DNA of 38,181 nt from Actinomycetota bacterium (GCA_947472655.1 CANJCG010000002.1:1-38181); one strand, 5' to 3'; positions 23,594 through 32,685 are shown, counted from the first letter of the stretch. The notes: generated by a model not told the origin, from the letters alone. A program made the numbers and translations.

Positions 23594-24976
23594 GTGATTT
23601 CCCCACACCTTCGTCGACTCAGTGCCGCTTTTGGCATTTGTGTTGGCATTTGTGTTGGCTTGGTTGGCATTGTCGGACCTGCTCTGGCACAGGCTCCATA
23701 CCCAGATCCACCAAATATCGCTGGAGTAACTTCAGCTGCGAGTGGTTCGCTACAAATCGCATATGTATTGCCTACGAGTACCTTTAGCTACCCGGTGACC
23801 GAAGTACAGGTCACGACAAATGGTGCAAACACTTGGTCAAGTTGTGGCACGGTGGATGGGCTATGCGTGGTGGGTGGTCTCACCAATGGACTGCGTTATG
23901 TGGTTGCGCTTCGTTCAGTGAACTCAGCTGGCCCCAGCCAGTCCAGTGTGAATGGGTCGGGAGTGCCCAAGATTCCGACGGCTCAAAATACCGACAAAAT
24001 CACAAATTTACCGAGATCTCGGGTAACGGTGACGGCTGCTTTCAATGCTGCGAGCAATAATTTGGGTGTCAATGCTGCGGTGACCCGTGTAGGAGTGGGC
24101 ACCCTTCCAGAACTTAAATTCAGTCGAGATATTCCGAATAAGGCAGTAGTAGAACGGCATCTCACCGTGTCGGCAACGTCGGATGCAACGGGTGAAACTC
24201 AAATCGTTCCCGGACGATGGGCTTGGCAAGATGCAAGAACAATCATTTATCGACCCACAAGCTGGTGGCCAGGTCGTTCCACCATCAACATAACCTCCGA
24301 TTTGGATTCAACGAACCTAGGACTTTCGGGTGGGTCGACCCTCGTAGGTGGAACGACCCTTGGCACGATCTATAGCTTCAAGACTGCTCGCGCGCTCGTT
24401 GGTCGCGTTGATGGAATTTCAGATGTTATGAATGTCTATATCGATAATAAAAAAGTGAAGGCATTCAAGGTTTCCCTTGGGGGGCCTAACTGGCGTACCC
24501 GCAATGGCGTGAAAGTTATCAACTATCAGAAGGAACCGGCAAAGACATATACAAGTGTGGCTCTTGGCTTGACTGCACCAGAAGATCAGTACAGCCTCGA
24601 TGCAAAGTGGAATACCCGATTAACTCCCTCGGGAGAGTTCATGCATGCAGCCCCTTGGGCTACGAGCCGGCTAGGCCGCTACAACGGTTCACACGGTTGT
24701 ACCAATATGCATGAAATAGACGCCAAGTGGATTTTTGATAACACCATCCCGGGTGATGTATTTATCTACACAAACACCTTGGGTGAGACAGCTCAGCCTG
24801 GCAATGGATCAGGTGGACTTTGGAATATTCCTTGGGCAAGCTGGGTGCGCAAATCGGCGCTAGGTGGGCTGCCATTGGTGCCGTCGAGTCCGACACCATC
24901 AATCTCGCCGACGCCTACGCCAACCTCGTCAGGCTCGGTCGTTCCTAGTTCAAGTCCCACAACTTTGAACACCTGA
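23594..24976 (+). CDS. Secreted L,D-transpeptidase with fibronectin-III-like domain
   Basis: A 460-residue exported protein that should cross-link peptidoglycan or attach proteins to it. It has an N-terminal signal peptide (basic start, hydrophobic core, cleavage probably after ALA near 30-33), a fibronectin-III-like domain (about 38-130), an Ig-like domain (about 142-262) and a YkuD catalytic domain (about 265-400). The SHGCTNM motif holds His367 and the nucleophile Cys369. A Ser/Thr/Pro-rich tail (about 432-460) may span the wall. The Ig-YkuD order is that of mycobacterial Ldt proteins; the added FN3 domain is unusual. No lipobox cysteine is seen. A 12-base tandem duplication lies in the signal-peptide coding region. 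Confidence 0.91.
   Translation: MISPHLRRLSAAFGICVGICVGLVGIVGPALAQAPYPDPPNIAGVTSAASGSLQIAYVLPTSTFSYPVTEVQVTTNGANTWSSCGTVDGLCVVGGLTNGLRYVVALRSVNSAGPSQSSVNGSGVPKIPTAQNTDKITNLPRSRVTVTAAFNAASNNLGVNAAVTRVGVGTLPELKFSRDIPNKAVVERHLTVSATSDATGETQIVPGRWAWQDARTIIYRPTSWWPGRSTINITSDLDSTNLGLSGGSTLVGGTTLGTIYSFKTARALVGRVDGISDVMNVYIDNKKVKAFKVSLGGPNWRTRNGVKVINYQKEPAKTYTSVALGLTAPEDQYSLDAKWNTRLTPSGEFMHAAPWATSRLGRYNGSHGCTNMHEIDAKWIFDNTIPGDVFIYTNTLGETAQPGNGSGGLWNIPWASWVRKSALGGLPLVPSSPTPSISPTPTPTSSGSVVPSSSPTTLNT
23633..23656 (+). repeat. 12-base tandem duplication in the signal-peptide coding region
   Basis: GGCATTTGTGTT occurs twice head to tail, encoding GICVGICV in the hydrophobic core of the L,D-transpeptidase signal peptide; a degenerate further copy follows. 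Being a multiple of three, gain or loss of a unit would change the length of the core without shifting frame. Confidence 0.8.
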
Positions 24977-25001
24977 CCTGAACTACTGGCAAGATTGGCC
25001 C

Positions 25002-27074
25002 ATGAGTTTCCTGACCAGAGCTATTGGGGCGTTGGGTCCAAATCGCACGCTCGCTGAACGGGTAGCGCTTTTTGCCGCTGCTGCTGCGGTGGGCCCATCC
25101 TTTGAACCAGGCCTTCAGCCCCGTAAGACACTTGATCAGGCGATAGCTACTGGTGTTATTTCTGCAACGACTCTCTCGCTGGTCACAGCTACGCAGAGTT
25201 CCATCGATGCGCTGGGTAGCAGTTTGATGCGTACTCGTGGTGTTGATCGCTCTAATGCGACCAGTGCAACGAAATTGCTCTTCAATGTTGGAACAAACAT
25301 AGCTGTAGCCGGTGTCACTGAAACGATTGCGAGACTTCTCCCAGCGCATGAAGATGAACAACTTCGCAGGGGGCTTGCGCGTGTAGCTGCTCAACGATCA
25401 TCGAAAGTTGCTTTAGCCGGTGCTGGTTTGAGCGCGATCATCGGTACCTTTGATTTGCTCACACAGAAGAGCCCAAGACTGCGTTGGGCGATGGGGGTCC
25501 CATTCGCGTTACCTGCGGGAATTGCGGCATCGGCGTTTGAAATTCATCGGGTGCATCAAAATGCGCAGAAATATAATGACACCACAATCTCGAAGGTTTC
25601 AACCCGTAATTCAGTTGGCATTGCGATCGGTGTTGGTGCCGGCGTTCTTGCACTACAAGCCGGTGAAAGAGCTTTGGCTTCTCAAGTCTCCAAGGCGCTC
25701 TTAAGAGTTGCTCCGGATTACGATGAAGTTGCAAACCCCATCGGTCACTTGGTAGCGCTAGGCCTTCTTGGTGGCGCGCTCACTGCCGGCTATGAATACG
25801 CGATTCGACGGGTAGAACAAGGCGGAGCCGCAGTTGAGCCCGCGTATGAGATCCCACCGACGAGTCGTTTTGTCTCTGGTGGTCCTGAAAGCCTTATTCC
25901 ATTTGAGACTCTTTCCCGAGAAGGTCGTCGTTTCACCAACATGGTGTTAACGCGCGATGAGATCGAAAATGTAATGGGTTTACCCGCTAAACAAGATCCC
26001 ATCCGACTTTTCGTTGGTCTGGATTCATCAAGTGTCATAGAAGAACGAGTTGAGCTCCTTATCGATGAGTTGGTTCGCACGAACGCCTTCGAGCGCGAAG
26101 TTTTATGTTTTGCATCACCGACTGGATCGGGCTACATCAACTACGTACTTGCCGAAGCGTTGGAGTACCTCACTCTAGGTGACAGCGCGATAGCGACGAT
26201 TCAATATTCGTTACTGCCTTCACCAATGTCGCTTAATCGCACGGGGCTTGCAGTCGAGCAAAACCGGGCAGTGATGTATGGCATCACTGGATACTTGCGA
26301 GGACTACCACCAGAAAGGCGACCAAAATTCGTATTGTTTGGTGAGAGCCTTGGCGCTCTTACGATGCAAGACATCTGGCAACATCGCACCGTTGAAGCGA
26401 TGGAACGCGATTTCATCCATTCTTCAATCTTCTTGGGCACACCATCAGCTACCGAGTTCGCTAAAGCTTGGCGGCTGGATCGAGAAAAGATGGATCCAGA
26501 GGGTTTGATGATTGAACTGGATAATTTTGGTCAATTCATGGACCTACCGGAAGCGCAGCGCAACAACCTGCGGCACCTGTTATTGAGTCACTATGACGAT
26601 CCAATTCCAAAATTTGGCACGAATCTCTTGCTGCGTCAGCCATGGTGGCTCGGCCCCATCGACGAACGACCGCAAGGCGTACCAAAATCTTCCAGGTGGC
26701 GCCCAGGCACAACATTTGTGTTAACGGGTGTAGATCTCATCAACGCTATGGAAGTTATTCCAGGGATCTTCGGGCGCCGAGGACATGATTATCGCGAAGA
26801 TATAGCCCGTTTTGTTTCAGAGATTTATGACCTCACGGTGACCGCTCCTCAGCTTGAAAAAATGGAAGCGGCGTTACGAAGTCGAGAACTAAAATGGGCA
26901 CAGCGTCGTGTGGTGACTGAACAAGTTGCACGCGCAAAGGAAGTTTTGACTCGTGAGATGAAATCTTGGATCCCAACGGATGATTCCGATATCAGCAGTG
27001 ATGACATTTGGAAGCAATTAGTTGCATCAGCACAAGCAGATATTGATGCGGGTGAGGCTGTGCAGCAGCCGTAG
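25002..27074 (+). CDS. Membrane alpha/beta-hydrolase of the Abhydrolase_9 family
   Basis: A 690-residue protein. The first ~280 residues are hydrophobic and Ala/Gly-rich with several membrane segments (the Abhydrolase_9 N-terminal domain), and residues about 295-590 form the hydrolase domain, with the nucleophile elbow GESLG at 447-451 (Ser449). The tail is charged and partly helical. The family is found in actinobacteria and proteobacteria and its substrate is unknown; lipid or cell-wall ester hydrolysis is a guess from membrane location. ATG 25002 lies 25 bases after the L,D-transpeptidase stop on the same strand, without a clear ribosome binding site, so it may be cotranscribed or leaderless behind AAGATT (24991-24996). 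Confidence 0.87.
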   Translation: MSFLTRAIGALGPNRTLAERVALFAAAAAVGPSFEPGLQPRKTLDQAIATGVISATTLSLVTATQSSIDALGSSLMRTRGVDRSNATSATKLLFNVGTNIAVAGVTETIARLLPAHEDEQLRRGLARVAAQRSSKVALAGAGLSAIIGTFDLLTQKSPRLRWAMGVPFALPAGIAASAFEIHRVHQNAQKYNDTTISKVSTRNSVGIAIGVGAGVLALQAGERALASQVSKALLRVAPDYDEVANPIGHLVALGLLGGALTAGYEYAIRRVEQGGAAVEPAYEIPPTSRFVSGGPESLIPFETLSREGRRFTNMVLTRDEIENVMGLPAKQDPIRLFVGLDSSSVIEERVELLIDELVRTNAFEREVLCFASPTGSGYINYVLAEALEYLTLGDSAIATIQYSLLPSPMSLNRTGLAVEQNRAVMYGITGYLRGLPPERRPKFVLFGESLGALTMQDIWQHRTVEAMERDFIHSSIFLGTPSATEFAKAWRLDREKMDPEGLMIELDNFGQFMDLPEAQRNNLRHLLLSHYDDPIPKFGTNLLLRQPWWLGPIDERPQGVPKSSRWRPGTTFVLTGVDLINAMEVIPGIFGRRGHDYREDIARFVSEIYDLTVTAPQLEKMEAALRSRELKWAQRRVVTEQVARAKEVLTREMKSWIPTDDSDISSDDIWKQLVASAQADIDAGEAVQQP

Positions 27075-27076
27075 GT

Positions 27077-27634
27077 TCACCAACTGATACTTTTTGAATC
27101 TTCTAAGACTCGCTCAACGTAGTTTTGTGTCTCTGGGTAAGGCGGAATTCCGTCGTAGCGGCGGACTGCTCCATATCCAGCGTTGTACGCGGCAAGCGTG
27201 TTCTTGAGTCGGTTTCCGCTGACGGACTTCACCAGCTTTCGGTTGTGGCAATTAAATAGGGCCGCAGAGGGAATGGCATCGTGCGGATCCCAAATATCAG
27301 TTTTCCCATCGCCGTTGGCATCGATCCCGGCTTGCGCCCAGACTGCTGGCATGAACTGGGCGATACCTTGCGCGCCGGCGCTACTTTGGGCTAATGGGTC
27401 CCAACTGCTCTCGGCTGCAATTTGAGCAGCAAGAATGTCAGCGGGGATAGCAGGGCACCGTTCAGCAGCACTGAGAACCAAGGCCCGATATTGGCTAGGA
27501 ACTTGAACTGGGCCGATCAACCCGTACTTCTTCGCAGCGTCTAAGGCCCAGGTTACGGCTGCTATCGAACAAATCACCACGACAGCAATCACGAGAAGGG
27601 AACGAAGTCGATGTGATGCGCGCACAAGTGCCAC
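27077..27634 (-). CDS. Membrane-anchored lytic transglycosylase (SLT domain)
   Basis: A 185-residue protein with one N-terminal membrane segment (about 11-31) that either anchors it or is cleaved, then a soluble-lytic-transglycosylase domain (about 45-180). The catalytic glutamate is Glu75 in AAESSWDP; AQGIAQFMP and AYNAGYGAV are the conserved family motifs. It cleaves peptidoglycan glycan strands, forming 1,6-anhydromuramic acid ends. A longer frame runs to 27835, but its first part is the antisense of the neighbouring GTPase and does not look like protein, so I use GTG 27634 (GTG 27625 is also possible), which starts just before the basic-hydrophobic segment. It is convergent with the Abhydrolase_9 gene, two bases apart. 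Confidence 0.9.
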   Translation of the reverse strand: MALVRASHRLRSLLVIAVVVICSIAAVTWALDAAKKYGLIGPVQVPSQYRALVLSAAERCPAIPADILAAQIAAESSWDPLAQSSAGAQGIAQFMPAVWAQAGIDANGDGKTDIWDPHDAIPSAALFNCHNRKLVKSVSGNRLKNTLAAYNAGYGAVRRYDGIPPYPETQNYVERVLEDSKSISW

Positions 27635-27662
27635 GGTAACCCGAAAGTTAGCGCTGGGCGCG

Positions 27663-27668
27663 TACGGT
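27663..27668 (+). promoter_or_regulatory. -10 TACGGT, leaderless GTPase start
   Basis: TACGGT ends six bases before GTG 27675, in the 40-bp gap between the divergent transglycosylase and GTPase genes. Confidence 0.5.
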
Positions 27669-27674
27669 AGTCCT

Positions 27675-28859
27675 GTGGCGGACAAGGGCAAGGGCGAAGT
27701 CTCCGACTTTTCACGCCCACAAGTGGAATCCATGTTTGAGCAACGCCTCTCTGAAGCATTCGCAGCCCTTGGAATGTTCAATCTCCTGGTGGTGGGTAAA
27801 ACGGGAGTTGGAAAGTCGACTTTGGTCAACGCCATGTTCGGTAGCGACGTCGCTCAAACTGGAATTGGAGAGCCGGTTACCAAGGGGCTCACCCATTACG
27901 TGCTCCCAGACAGTTTCCTTGGCCTGTATGACGCCGAAGGATTTGAGACAGGTGTAGCAGGTGATGAAATTCTTGAAGGCCTGCGCTCACTTGTGTCTCT
28001 TAATTCCACAAAACCCGCGGAGCAACATATTCATGCCGTTTGGTATCTAGTGCGATGGTCGGATCGAAGGTTCGAACAGGCACAGATGAGTTTTGTGAAT
28101 ACGTTGATTGAGCTCAATTTGCCGGTCATCATCGTATTGACACAGGTACCAACAAAAGATGGCCAGATCCATCCCGATGCCCGTGAGTTCGCCGATTTCA
28201 TCGATGGTCTTGGGCTAGGCGTAGCTGGACCGGCAGTAATCACAAATGCGCTTGAAGATCAATTCTCAAGTTCCCCGGTATATGGACTTCAAGCATTACT
28301 CAACTCAACTTTTGCGATTGTTCCTCTCGTTGCAGAGAAAGCACTCACGGCAGCGCAAATCATTGACTTGGGACGTAAAAAAAAAGCCGTCGACGCAATA
28401 ATTAAACAAGCCTGCACATTTGCTGTTGGAGTGGGAGCGACCCCGATTCCATTTGCAGACGCAGCGCTTTTGATTCCAAACCAAATCACGATGATTGCTC
28501 GCATCACTGCTGCCTATGGGTTGCCGCCAAGTCGTTCTCGAGCTATGTCCGTGGCTGGCTCGATTGTGCTTACCGGCGGCGCCACGATGGCAGGGCGCTA
28601 TGCGGTAACTGGTTTGTTGAAGTTCATTCCAGGCGGAGCTATTGCGGGATCTGCCATTTCGGCGACTGTCGCAGGAACTTTGACGAAGGCAGTTGGGTTG
28701 GCCTGGTCGCAAGTCTGTGAACTTGCGCTAGGCCTAGATGAAAAGCAACGCGATCAGTTCTGGGCGAGCGGAAAAGTAGCTGAACAGTTCCTTGTTTTCT
28801 TTAAGCAGAATCCCGGCACGAGGACGTCGCTGATCAGGCGAGTGACAAAACGCGCATAG
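27675..28859 (+). CDS. P-loop GTPase with C-terminal DUF697 membrane domain
   Basis: A 394-residue GTPase. The G1 motif GKTGVGKST is at 41-49, G3 is YDAEGFE (DxxG form), and the G4 position reads VLTQVPTKDG rather than the usual NKxD. Residues about 235-350 form a hydrophobic, Gly/Ala-rich DUF697 domain with two or three membrane-inserting helices. Members of this group are proposed to act on membranes in a dynamin-like or stress-related way, but none is well defined. The GTG start is leaderless. The PAC2 gene follows 34 bases downstream with its own ribosome binding site, so the two are likely cotranscribed. Confidence 0.88.
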   Translation: MADKGKGEVSDFSRPQVESMFEQRLSEAFAALGMFNLLVVGKTGVGKSTLVNAMFGSDVAQTGIGEPVTKGLTHYVLPDSFLGLYDAEGFETGVAGDEILEGLRSLVSLNSTKPAEQHIHAVWYLVRWSDRRFEQAQMSFVNTLIELNLPVIIVLTQVPTKDGQIHPDAREFADFIDGLGLGVAGPAVITNALEDQFSSSPVYGLQALLNSTFAIVPLVAEKALTAAQIIDLGRKKKAVDAIIKQACTFAVGVGATPIPFADAALLIPNQITMIARITAAYGLPPSRSRAMSVAGSIVLTGGATMAGRYAVTGLLKFIPGGAIAGSAISATVAGTLTKAVGLAWSQVCELALGLDEKQRDQFWASGKVAEQFLVFFKQNPGTRTSLIRRVTKRA

Positions 28860-28893
28860 TCTGATCAACTAAGAATTCACCGAAGGAGAAATC

Positions 28894-29808
28894 GTGCGAT
28901 CGCCGGAAGATATGTATGCCATCCACCAGATGCCTACATTTAACGATGCTGCGGTTTTGATCCATGCCTTCACTGGGTACGTAGATGCAGGTGGCGCGGT
29001 GCGCATGATGATTGACCACATTTTAGAAACCTGTGAGCATCATTTGATAGCCACGTATGAAGTTGACGAAGTGATGGACTTTCGTGCCCGTCGACCAATT
29101 CTCTCATATTCAGTCGATCACTTCACTGGTGTGGATATTCCAACTATTCAATTACACGAAGTTATCGATGCTGAGGGTACGAAGTTCTTGCTACTCGCTG
29201 GCCCGGAACCTGATTACCAGTGGATGCGATTTTTGCAGTCGGTGAGTGGGCTTAGCCATCGAATAGGGGTACGGCTCGCGGTTGCAGTGTCAGGAATTCC
29301 TTGGCCGGCACCGCATACACGGCCACTTGGCATCACGGTCCACGGGTCAGATCCTTCATTGGTTCAAGGCTTTCATTCACAGGTTGGCGATGTCGAAGTT
29401 CCGGGACATATGGGCGCCATGCTTGAGTTCCATCTTGCTCAAGAAGGTTTCGATTCGATGGGCATTACCGCTCAGGTGCCGCATTACCTTTCTCAATTCC
29501 AGTACCCACAAAGCGCACAGACCTTGTTAAACAGTCTGAGCATGATCACTGGATTGGCACTATCCGCTGATGGGCTCGACGCTGCGGCGAAGAAGGCTAC
29601 AGGTGAAATTGCAGAACAACTTCAAGGCAATGACGAATTCACGACTGTGGTCAACGCTCTGGAACATCAATACGATCAAACCCATGGGGCTACACAAATT
29701 GCACCACTCGTGGAGCCGGATCAGATGCCTTCAGGTGACGAACTTGCTGCGCAGTTCGAATCGTTCCTTCGAGATTTAGATGCAGAAGACGGTTCCAAAG
29801 AAAATTAG
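28894..29808 (+). CDS. PAC2 family protein
   Basis: A 304-residue protein of the PAC2 (proteasome assembly chaperone 2-like) family. The N-terminal part is characteristic: AVLIHAFTGYVDAGGAVRM, then a central FLLLAGPEPDYQWMRFLQSV and a GVRLAVAVSGIPWPAPHTRP segment. Bacterial members are common in actinobacteria, including those with proteasomes, and their role in proteasome assembly is not established. There are no membrane segments or export signal. GTG 28894 has AAGGAGA four to five bases upstream, the strongest ribosome binding site in this half of the window. No proteasome genes lie in the window. It follows the DUF697 GTPase on the same strand. Confidence 0.9.
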   Translation: MRSPEDMYAIHQMPTFNDAAVLIHAFTGYVDAGGAVRMMIDHILETCEHHLIATYEVDEVMDFRARRPILSYSVDHFTGVDIPTIQLHEVIDAEGTKFLLLAGPEPDYQWMRFLQSVSGLSHRIGVRLAVAVSGIPWPAPHTRPLGITVHGSDPSLVQGFHSQVGDVEVPGHMGAMLEFHLAQEGFDSMGITAQVPHYLSQFQYPQSAQTLLNSLSMITGLALSADGLDAAAKKATGEIAEQLQGNDEFTTVVNALEHQYDQTHGATQIAPLVEPDQMPSGDELAAQFESFLRDLDAEDGSKEN

Positions 29809-29855
29809 GGTGCCCAGTTCATGATGGTCATTGAAAGAAAACGGATCAGGAAAAT

Positions 29856-31331
29856 TTACGCGGGACAGACTTTGTCAGCCGAGGGCATCCGACCGTTCAG
29901 TAAATAATCATTAACACTGATGTCAATGCACCGCGAGCCGCCACCAAAAGCAGTGTGACCATTGCCTCTATAAGTGAGCAAGGTGCTGGTGGTTAATTGC
30001 CTGTGTAAGGCCTGTGCCCAAGCGTATGGAGTCGCCGGATCAAATAATGTGCCAATGATCAAGATGGGCGCGGTTGTTGTACTCGAAGCTGCAGCAGGCG
30101 CATGGGTGTCATGTGCAAACCACAGCGAACAGGGCGCGTTACCCCATGACATAGATTTCGCCATTTCAGGGATGGGCGCAGTTTTTGCCCATTGCTTTGC
30201 AGCAGATGCTAGCCCGACTACTCCAGGGGTTGCGGGTGAATCCCAGCAATTAATGGCGTAGTAGGCAGACTGCATATTAGAACCAAACGTTGTGGGGCCA
30301 CTTTGATCAGATCCCATCCACGAAAGTTCAAGTAAGCCAGTACCGTCACCACGATAGGCCGAAATCAGTGCCTCCGTGAGGAGCTCCCACATGTCGGTTG
30401 CATACAGCGCTGTGAAAATTGCGCTGGTGCCCAGTGACTGGGTGAGTGGCGATCCAAATTTTGTGGGCAACGGACGTGTATCTAAACGCTGAAGCAAGGT
30501 GTTGACTCGAGACGTGGCTCCAACTTGAGTTGTGCCGATTGGGCAAGAAGCCTTCGATAAGCATTGTTGCGCGTAATTCTGGAAAGCTCGCTGGAAGCCC
30601 TTTGATTGTCCGAGTGAGAGTTGCATTGAGTTGAGGGTCGGATCAACGGCACCATCAAGAACAAATCGACCAACACGATTTGGGAAGGACTGAATGTAGG
30701 AAGTGCCAAGTGAGGTGCCGTAAGAAAAACCAAGCCAGTTGAGTTTCTCTTCGCGCAAAGCCGAGCGCAGCAAATCAAGGTCTTGAGTTGCAAAGGGCGT
30801 TCCGACTTTCGGAGCTATTCGTGGTGAATATTTCAGACATCCCTCGCCGATCTTTCCTGCTGCTTTCATCACTGCTGCAGTCTCAGCCGGGGTATCAGGC
30901 GTGGAATCCATGGAGAGCCATTGGGTAGTTTGTTGAGACGTCATGCACGTCACGGGCGCAGATTTACCCACCCCGCGTGGATCAAATCCGATGAAGTCGA
31001 ATTCTTTCGCCACTGTTGGTGCGATTTCCTTGGCCACGTACTTAGCAAAATCAAGACCTGGGGATCCTGGTCCACCGGGGTTGACCACTATTGAACCCTG
31101 GAAATTGGCGCCTGTGTGCACCGTGCGACTCACTGCGATAGAGATATCCCCGAGCTCAAGGTTGGTGTAATCCAAGGGAACTCGCAGGCTGGCGCACTGG
31201 CCATAGGCGCATGCACTCCATTGCAGGTTTTGGTCAAGATAAGGAGTCAGCGGGCTCGTAGCTGAACTGGACGCGAATGGAATCAGGCTGGAACCAAGGG
31301 CAATTGCGCTCATTAAGACCAGTCGTTTCAC
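29856..31331 (-). CDS. Secreted alpha/beta-hydrolase, tripeptidyl aminopeptidase (TAP) type
   Basis: A 491-residue exported serine hydrolase. It has a signal peptide (MKRLVLMSAIALG core, cleavage near SSSATS), then an alpha/beta-hydrolase domain with the oxyanion NPGGPGSPG stretch, nucleophile Ser203 in GFSYG, Asp431 in LFDPATPY and His459 in GNGHTAFGG, the order and context of the Streptomyces TAP and mycobacterial CaeA/Hip1-type proteases. It probably trims peptides from protein N-termini outside the cell. GTG 31331 is preferred over GTG 31340, because TACCGT ends seven bases upstream and the product starts with a standard basic signal peptide. It is divergent from tgt; six cysteines suggest disulfides. 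Confidence 0.93.
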   Translation of the reverse strand: MKRLVLMSAIALGSSLIPFASSSATSPLTPYLDQNLQWSACAYGQCASLRVPLDYTNLELGDISIAVSRTVHTGANFQGSIVVNPGGPGSPGLDFAKYVAKEIAPTVAKEFDFIGFDPRGVGKSAPVTCMTSQQTTQWLSMDSTPDTPAETAAVMKAAGKIGEGCLKYSPRIAPKVGTPFATQDLDLLRSALREEKLNWLGFSYGTSLGTSYIQSFPNRVGRFVLDGAVDPTLNSMQLSLGQSKGFQRAFQNYAQQCLSKASCPIGTTQVGATSRVNTLLQRLDTRPLPTKFGSPLTQSLGTSAIFTALYATDMWELLTEALISAYRGDGTGLLELSWMGSDQSGPTTFGSNMQSAYYAINCWDSPATPGVVGLASAAKQWAKTAPIPEMAKSMSWGNAPCSLWFAHDTHAPAAASSTTTAPILIIGTLFDPATPYAWAQALHRQLTTSTLLTYRGNGHTAFGGGSRCIDISVNDYLLNGRMPSADKVCPA

Positions 31332-31338
31332 AAGGCAC

Positions 31339-31344
31339 ACGGTA
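31339..31344 (-). promoter_or_regulatory. -10 TACCGT, leaderless TAP-like hydrolase start
   Basis: TACCGT on the minus strand ends seven bases before GTG 31331. Confidence 0.5.
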
Positions 31345-31396
31345 CGTCATGTTGGCCAAGCAAATACTGGTTCGCGCCGTTTGCTTAAATGACGCG

Positions 31397-32656
31397 GTGA
31401 CCAAGCAAACTTTCACCGTCGATGCACGCTTGGCTGATCATGCCCAAACCACTTTCCTAGGGCGCACTGGCACAATTTCAACTCCTCATGGGCAGATCAA
31501 GACACCGGCCTTCATCCCGGTCGGAACCTTGGCAACAGTCAAAGCAGTGCTTCCTGAATCCATGGGTGATCTAGGTGCACAAGCTTTGCTATCGAACGCA
31601 TATCACTTGTATTTACAACCCGGCCCAGAAGTTGTGGATGAAGCAGGCGGCTTGGGTGAGTTCATGAATTGGTCTGGCCCCACCTTCACCGACAGCGGCG
31701 GCTTTCAGGTGTTGTCCCTTGGCGTCGGCTTCAAAAAAATTTTGGCGATGGACAGCACAACCGTGCGTTCGGATGAAGTGATAGCCCCAGGTAAAGACCG
31801 GATGGCTCATGTCGATGATGATGGAGTGACATTCAAATCTCACATTGACGGCTCGATGCATCGATTCACTCCTGAAATTTCCATGCAGGTTCAGCATCAG
31901 CTTGGCGCAGACATCATCTTTGCTTTTGATGAGTGCACGACGCTCATGAACACACGCGATTATCAAGAGCGTTCGCTTGAACGTACCTTCGCTTGGGCGA
32001 AACGCTGCGTCACTGAGCACGAACGCTTAACTCTGGAACGAAGTCACCGGCCTTATCAAGAATTGTGGGGGGTGGTTCAGGGTGCGCAATATGAAGACCT
32101 GCGCCGGTTAGCAGCCCGACAAATGGCAAGCCTAGGTTTTGATGGCTTTGGCATTGGTGGCGCACTTGAAAAAGATGCACTTGGCACCATTGTGAATTGG
32201 GTATGCGAGGAACTTCCTGAAAACAAACCGCGTCATTTGCTTGGTATAGGCGATCCGATTGATTTTTTTATCGCAGTGGAGGCAGGAGCTGACACCTTCG
32301 ATTGCGTTGCTCCTTCAAGAATGGCGCGTAATGGAACGGTGCTACACCCTGACGGACGCTTCCACATAACTAATGCGCCGTATAAACGAGATTTTGGACC
32401 GATTGATGATGAGTGTGATTGCTATACCTGCCTGAATTACACGCGGGCGTATCTTCATCATCTTTTTAAAGCACATGAACGACTCTCAGCAACTCTCACG
32501 ACCATACATAACGAGCGTTTCATCGTGAGGTTAATGGATCGCATTCGGGCCAGCATCCCAGCGGGGGAGTTCTTTGAATTCAAAGCAGAATTCATGGGGC
32601 GCTTCACGGCAGATAAAAACCGCAACACCAGCCACGACGCCATCGCGAGCGAGTAA
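31397..32656 (+). CDS. tgt: tRNA-guanine transglycosylase
   Basis: Exchanges guanine 34 in GUN-anticodon tRNAs (Asp, Asn, His, Tyr) for a queuosine-type base. The 419-residue protein has the catalytic DSGGFQVLSLG region, the DCVAPSR segment with the nucleophilic aspartate, and the zinc site Cys340, Cys342, Cys345 and His371. The base-recognition loop, LAVGE in the well-studied bacterial enzyme, reads GGALEKD here (254-260). GTG 31397 is chosen over the longer frame from 31277, which runs into the divergent hydrolase gene; TTAAAT six bases upstream could be a leaderless -10. No queA, queG or queC-F genes are in the window. It is convergent with yhhQ 29 bases away, so import and insertion of the base are linked by position. 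Confidence 0.94.
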   Translation: MTKQTFTVDARLADHAQTTFLGRTGTISTPHGQIKTPAFIPVGTLATVKAVLPESMGDLGAQALLSNAYHLYLQPGPEVVDEAGGLGEFMNWSGPTFTDSGGFQVLSLGVGFKKILAMDSTTVRSDEVIAPGKDRMAHVDDDGVTFKSHIDGSMHRFTPEISMQVQHQLGADIIFAFDECTTLMNTRDYQERSLERTFAWAKRCVTEHERLTLERSHRPYQELWGVVQGAQYEDLRRLAARQMASLGFDGFGIGGALEKDALGTIVNWVCEELPENKPRHLLGIGDPIDFFIAVEAGADTFDCVAPSRMARNGTVLHPDGRFHITNAPYKRDFGPIDDECDCYTCLNYTRAYLHHLFKAHERLSATLTTIHNERFIVRLMDRIRASIPAGEFFEFKAEFMGRFTADKNRNTSHDAIASE

Positions 32657-32657
32657 G

Positions 32658-32674
32658 ACCGCAGATCGTGCGGT
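32658..32674. terminator. Weak hairpin between tgt and yhhQ
   Basis: ACCGCA-GATCG-TGCGGT, a perfect 6-bp stem with a five-base loop, sits between the convergent 3' ends of tgt and yhhQ. There is no T-run, so termination here is uncertain. Confidence 0.35.
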
Positions 32675-32685
32675 AGCAGTCCAGA

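Noticed and set aside
27635..27835. N-terminal extension of the lytic transglycosylase frame
   Set aside because: It is antisense to the GTPase N-terminus, lacks protein-like features, and a start at 27634 gives a normal membrane-anchored enzyme.
31277..31396. N-terminal extension of Tgt
   Set aside because: It runs through the start of the divergent TAP-like hydrolase and has no similarity to Tgt N-termini; family homology starts after GTG 31397.
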